Below, one piece after another: positions 62,994-64,000 of a DNA stretch of 64,000 nt; position 1 is the stretch's first letter, and each line of letters starts with the position of its first letter. The notes beneath the pieces are model-generated. The model was given only the letters and a program-made list of their open reading frames with translations, did not search any database and was not told the origin of the DNA. Origin of the DNA: Oscillospiraceae bacterium (GTDB taxonomy: Bacteria > Bacillota > Clostridia > Saccharofermentanales > Saccharofermentanaceae); assembly GCA_902787975.1 (NCBI GenBank), contig CADAIP010000002.1:62001-126000 (forward strand), in the 5' to 3' direction. The translations under genes were made by a program, and so were the position numbers.

Positions 62994-64000
62994 CAGAGGT
63001 CACCAATCCTGGTTCTGAGTTTAAGCTTGTAGTCTGAAATACGTCTGAGCATGTCGTTGATCTTTTTCTTTTCCTCATCACCGGCAACGGCAAGTCTGTT
63101 AATGAGTCTCTCTTCTTCCCTGTTAAGGATCGATTCTCTTACTTTAAAGAGCAAAGCGAGATACATGTCACTTTTAACCTTTACGTCAGAACATTTATCA
63201 GCCGCTTCAACTGCCCTCAGCATAATGTCTTCAGCCGGCATGCCGTTAATCGTAAGTCTGGAGAAATAATCACTCATCCTTGCGTACAAAGTTTCGTTCC
63301 TGCCGTCGCAGATATTAAGGAAGATCTTAACGAGTTCTCTTAATGTATCACCCGAGAAATCTTCAGGTCTTATTATGTCTGTCTTATCTATGAGTTTCTT
63401 ATCTGCCAGAGCGCTTCCCAGAGATAAGGCATAGCCGAACAATGCAATCTCTTCCTTGGTCGCCGAATCATTTACTTTTTTAAATTCAGGAACCGACGGA
63501 GCTGCTTCATCAGGTGCAACCGGATCAGGTACTTCTTCCAATCCCTCAGAACTGTTACGGCGTTCGATATCCTCACGTCTCTCGCGTTCGAGTGACCTCG
63601 AATTCATCTGTTCCAGCTTTTTGTCCTCGATCTGGCTGTATCTCTGCATCTGGCTCATTACTGCCTGCTGAGTAGCGCCGAGCAAAGGCGCAGCGACACC
63701 GGCCATACGGCTCTTTTTGATGTCATCATTCATCCAGGAACCATAAAGGCATATGTCTTCCTGATATCTGCCGCGGTCGAGCATGCCTGTCTCCGGATCC
63801 GTATTATCGTTCTTTGCTCTCTCAAGAAGATAATCTTCAACATAAAGAGCATTTTTTACGACTTCCCTAAACTTATCAGATCCATTAACACGGATGAATT
63901 CATCAGGATCTTTTCCGTCAGGAACCTTAGCGATCCTGATACGTATATTGATTCCCGTAAGTTTCTTTAAGTATTCCATCATCATCTTGATGGCTCTTAA
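62993..64000 (-). CDS. dnaG: DNA primase DnaG, C-terminal part (truncated by window edge)
   Basis: The C-terminal 335 residues of primase. At the right edge are the last strand of the Toprim domain and its exit, RIRIAKVPDGKDPDEFIRVNG, a signature of DnaG. Then comes the end of the RNA polymerase domain (about 60 to 120 within this part), a Glu/Arg-rich linker with EQMNSRSLERERRED, a Pro-rich stretch (EVPDPVAPDEAAPSVPEF), and a C-terminal helical domain (about 180-330) for helicase DnaB binding. Five codons before the first ATG (LRAIK) are in frame, so the gene continues beyond 64000. It is followed directly by trmK, with no rpoD/sigA gene between. Confidence 0.9.
   Translation of the reverse strand, partial: LRAIKMMMEYLKKLTGINIRIRIAKVPDGKDPDEFIRVNGSDKFREVVKNALYVEDYLLERAKNDNTDPETGMLDRGRYQEDICLYGSWMNDDIKKSRMAGVAAPLLGATQQAVMSQMQRYSQIEDKKLEQMNSRSLERERREDIERRNSSEGLEEVPDPVAPDEAAPSVPEFKKVNDSATKEEIALFGYALSLGSALADKKLIDKTDIIRPEDFSGDTLRELVKIFLNICDGRNETLYARMSDYFSRLTINGMPAEDIMLRAVEAADKCSDVKVKSDMYLALLFKVRESILNREEERLINRLAVAGDEEKKKINDMLRRISDYKLKLRTRIGDL

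Overview
The window looks like the chromosome of a moderately low-GC, anaerobic member of Bacillota, most likely class Clostridia. Supporting points are a CIRCE-controlled groESL operon, the comM-dprA-topA-trmFO and dnaG-trmK-nif3 gene orders, strong GGAGG ribosome binding sites, a very large oxygen-sensitive 2-hydroxyacyl-CoA dehydratase/activase-type protein, and a beta-glucosidase with the reversed domain order known from rumen and gut clostridia. I cannot place it to genus. It is almost entirely core-genome sequence. I saw no phage, insertion sequence, CRISPR array, tRNA or rRNA gene.

Layout. 1-3514 (minus): groEL (cut by the window edge), groES with promoter and CIRCE, an LCP cell-wall ligase and galE. 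3675-6115 (plus): a two-component system. 6172-9738 (minus): a Pro/Gln-rich membrane protein, a TrpB2-type tryptophan synthase beta chain and an SDR reductase/epimerase. 9891-14464 (plus): queA-tgt and a GH3 glucosidase in one tight unit. 14461-23152 (minus): comM, dprA, topA, trmFO, a polytopic membrane protein, a PP2C phosphatase and a protein that appears to be a degenerate PP2C copy. 23400-24494 (plus): ychF. 24537-34627 (minus): an unknown protein, the 1481-residue activase/dehydratase fusion, polA, coaE and three membrane proteins. 34628-34932 is non-coding and holds two tandem nested hairpins. 34933-46790 (minus): M18 peptidase, cardiolipin synthase, amidohydrolase, heterodimeric ABC exporter, murD, leuA and uppP. 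46859-47674 (plus): a PHP phosphatase. 47734-54395 (minus): Lrp regulator, aminotransferase, prfB, acyltransferase and a sensor nucleotidyl cyclase, nearly all overlapping. 54473-56607 (minus): malic enzyme and a membrane protein. 56749-58659 (plus): a long glutamine synthetase. 58732-64000 (minus): dnaG (cut by the window edge), trmK, nif3, RNase P RNA, purM, aquaporin and a small membrane protein.

Functionally the window mixes information processing (topA, polA, dnaG, ychF, prfB, rnpB, tRNA modification by queA/tgt/trmFO/trmK), envelope work (LCP, galE, murD, uppP, cls) and nitrogen/carbon metabolism (GS, leuA, malic enzyme, aminotransferase). The items most worth a second look are the PP2C/pseudo-PP2C pair, the phased CCGACA repeats and Shine-Dalgarno-masking hairpin in front of comM, the nested TACGGC hairpins, the propeller-sensor cyclase operon, and an RNase P RNA whose 5' domain seems to run into the nif3 reading frame. 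All functional statements are from reading the sequence; no database search was run.
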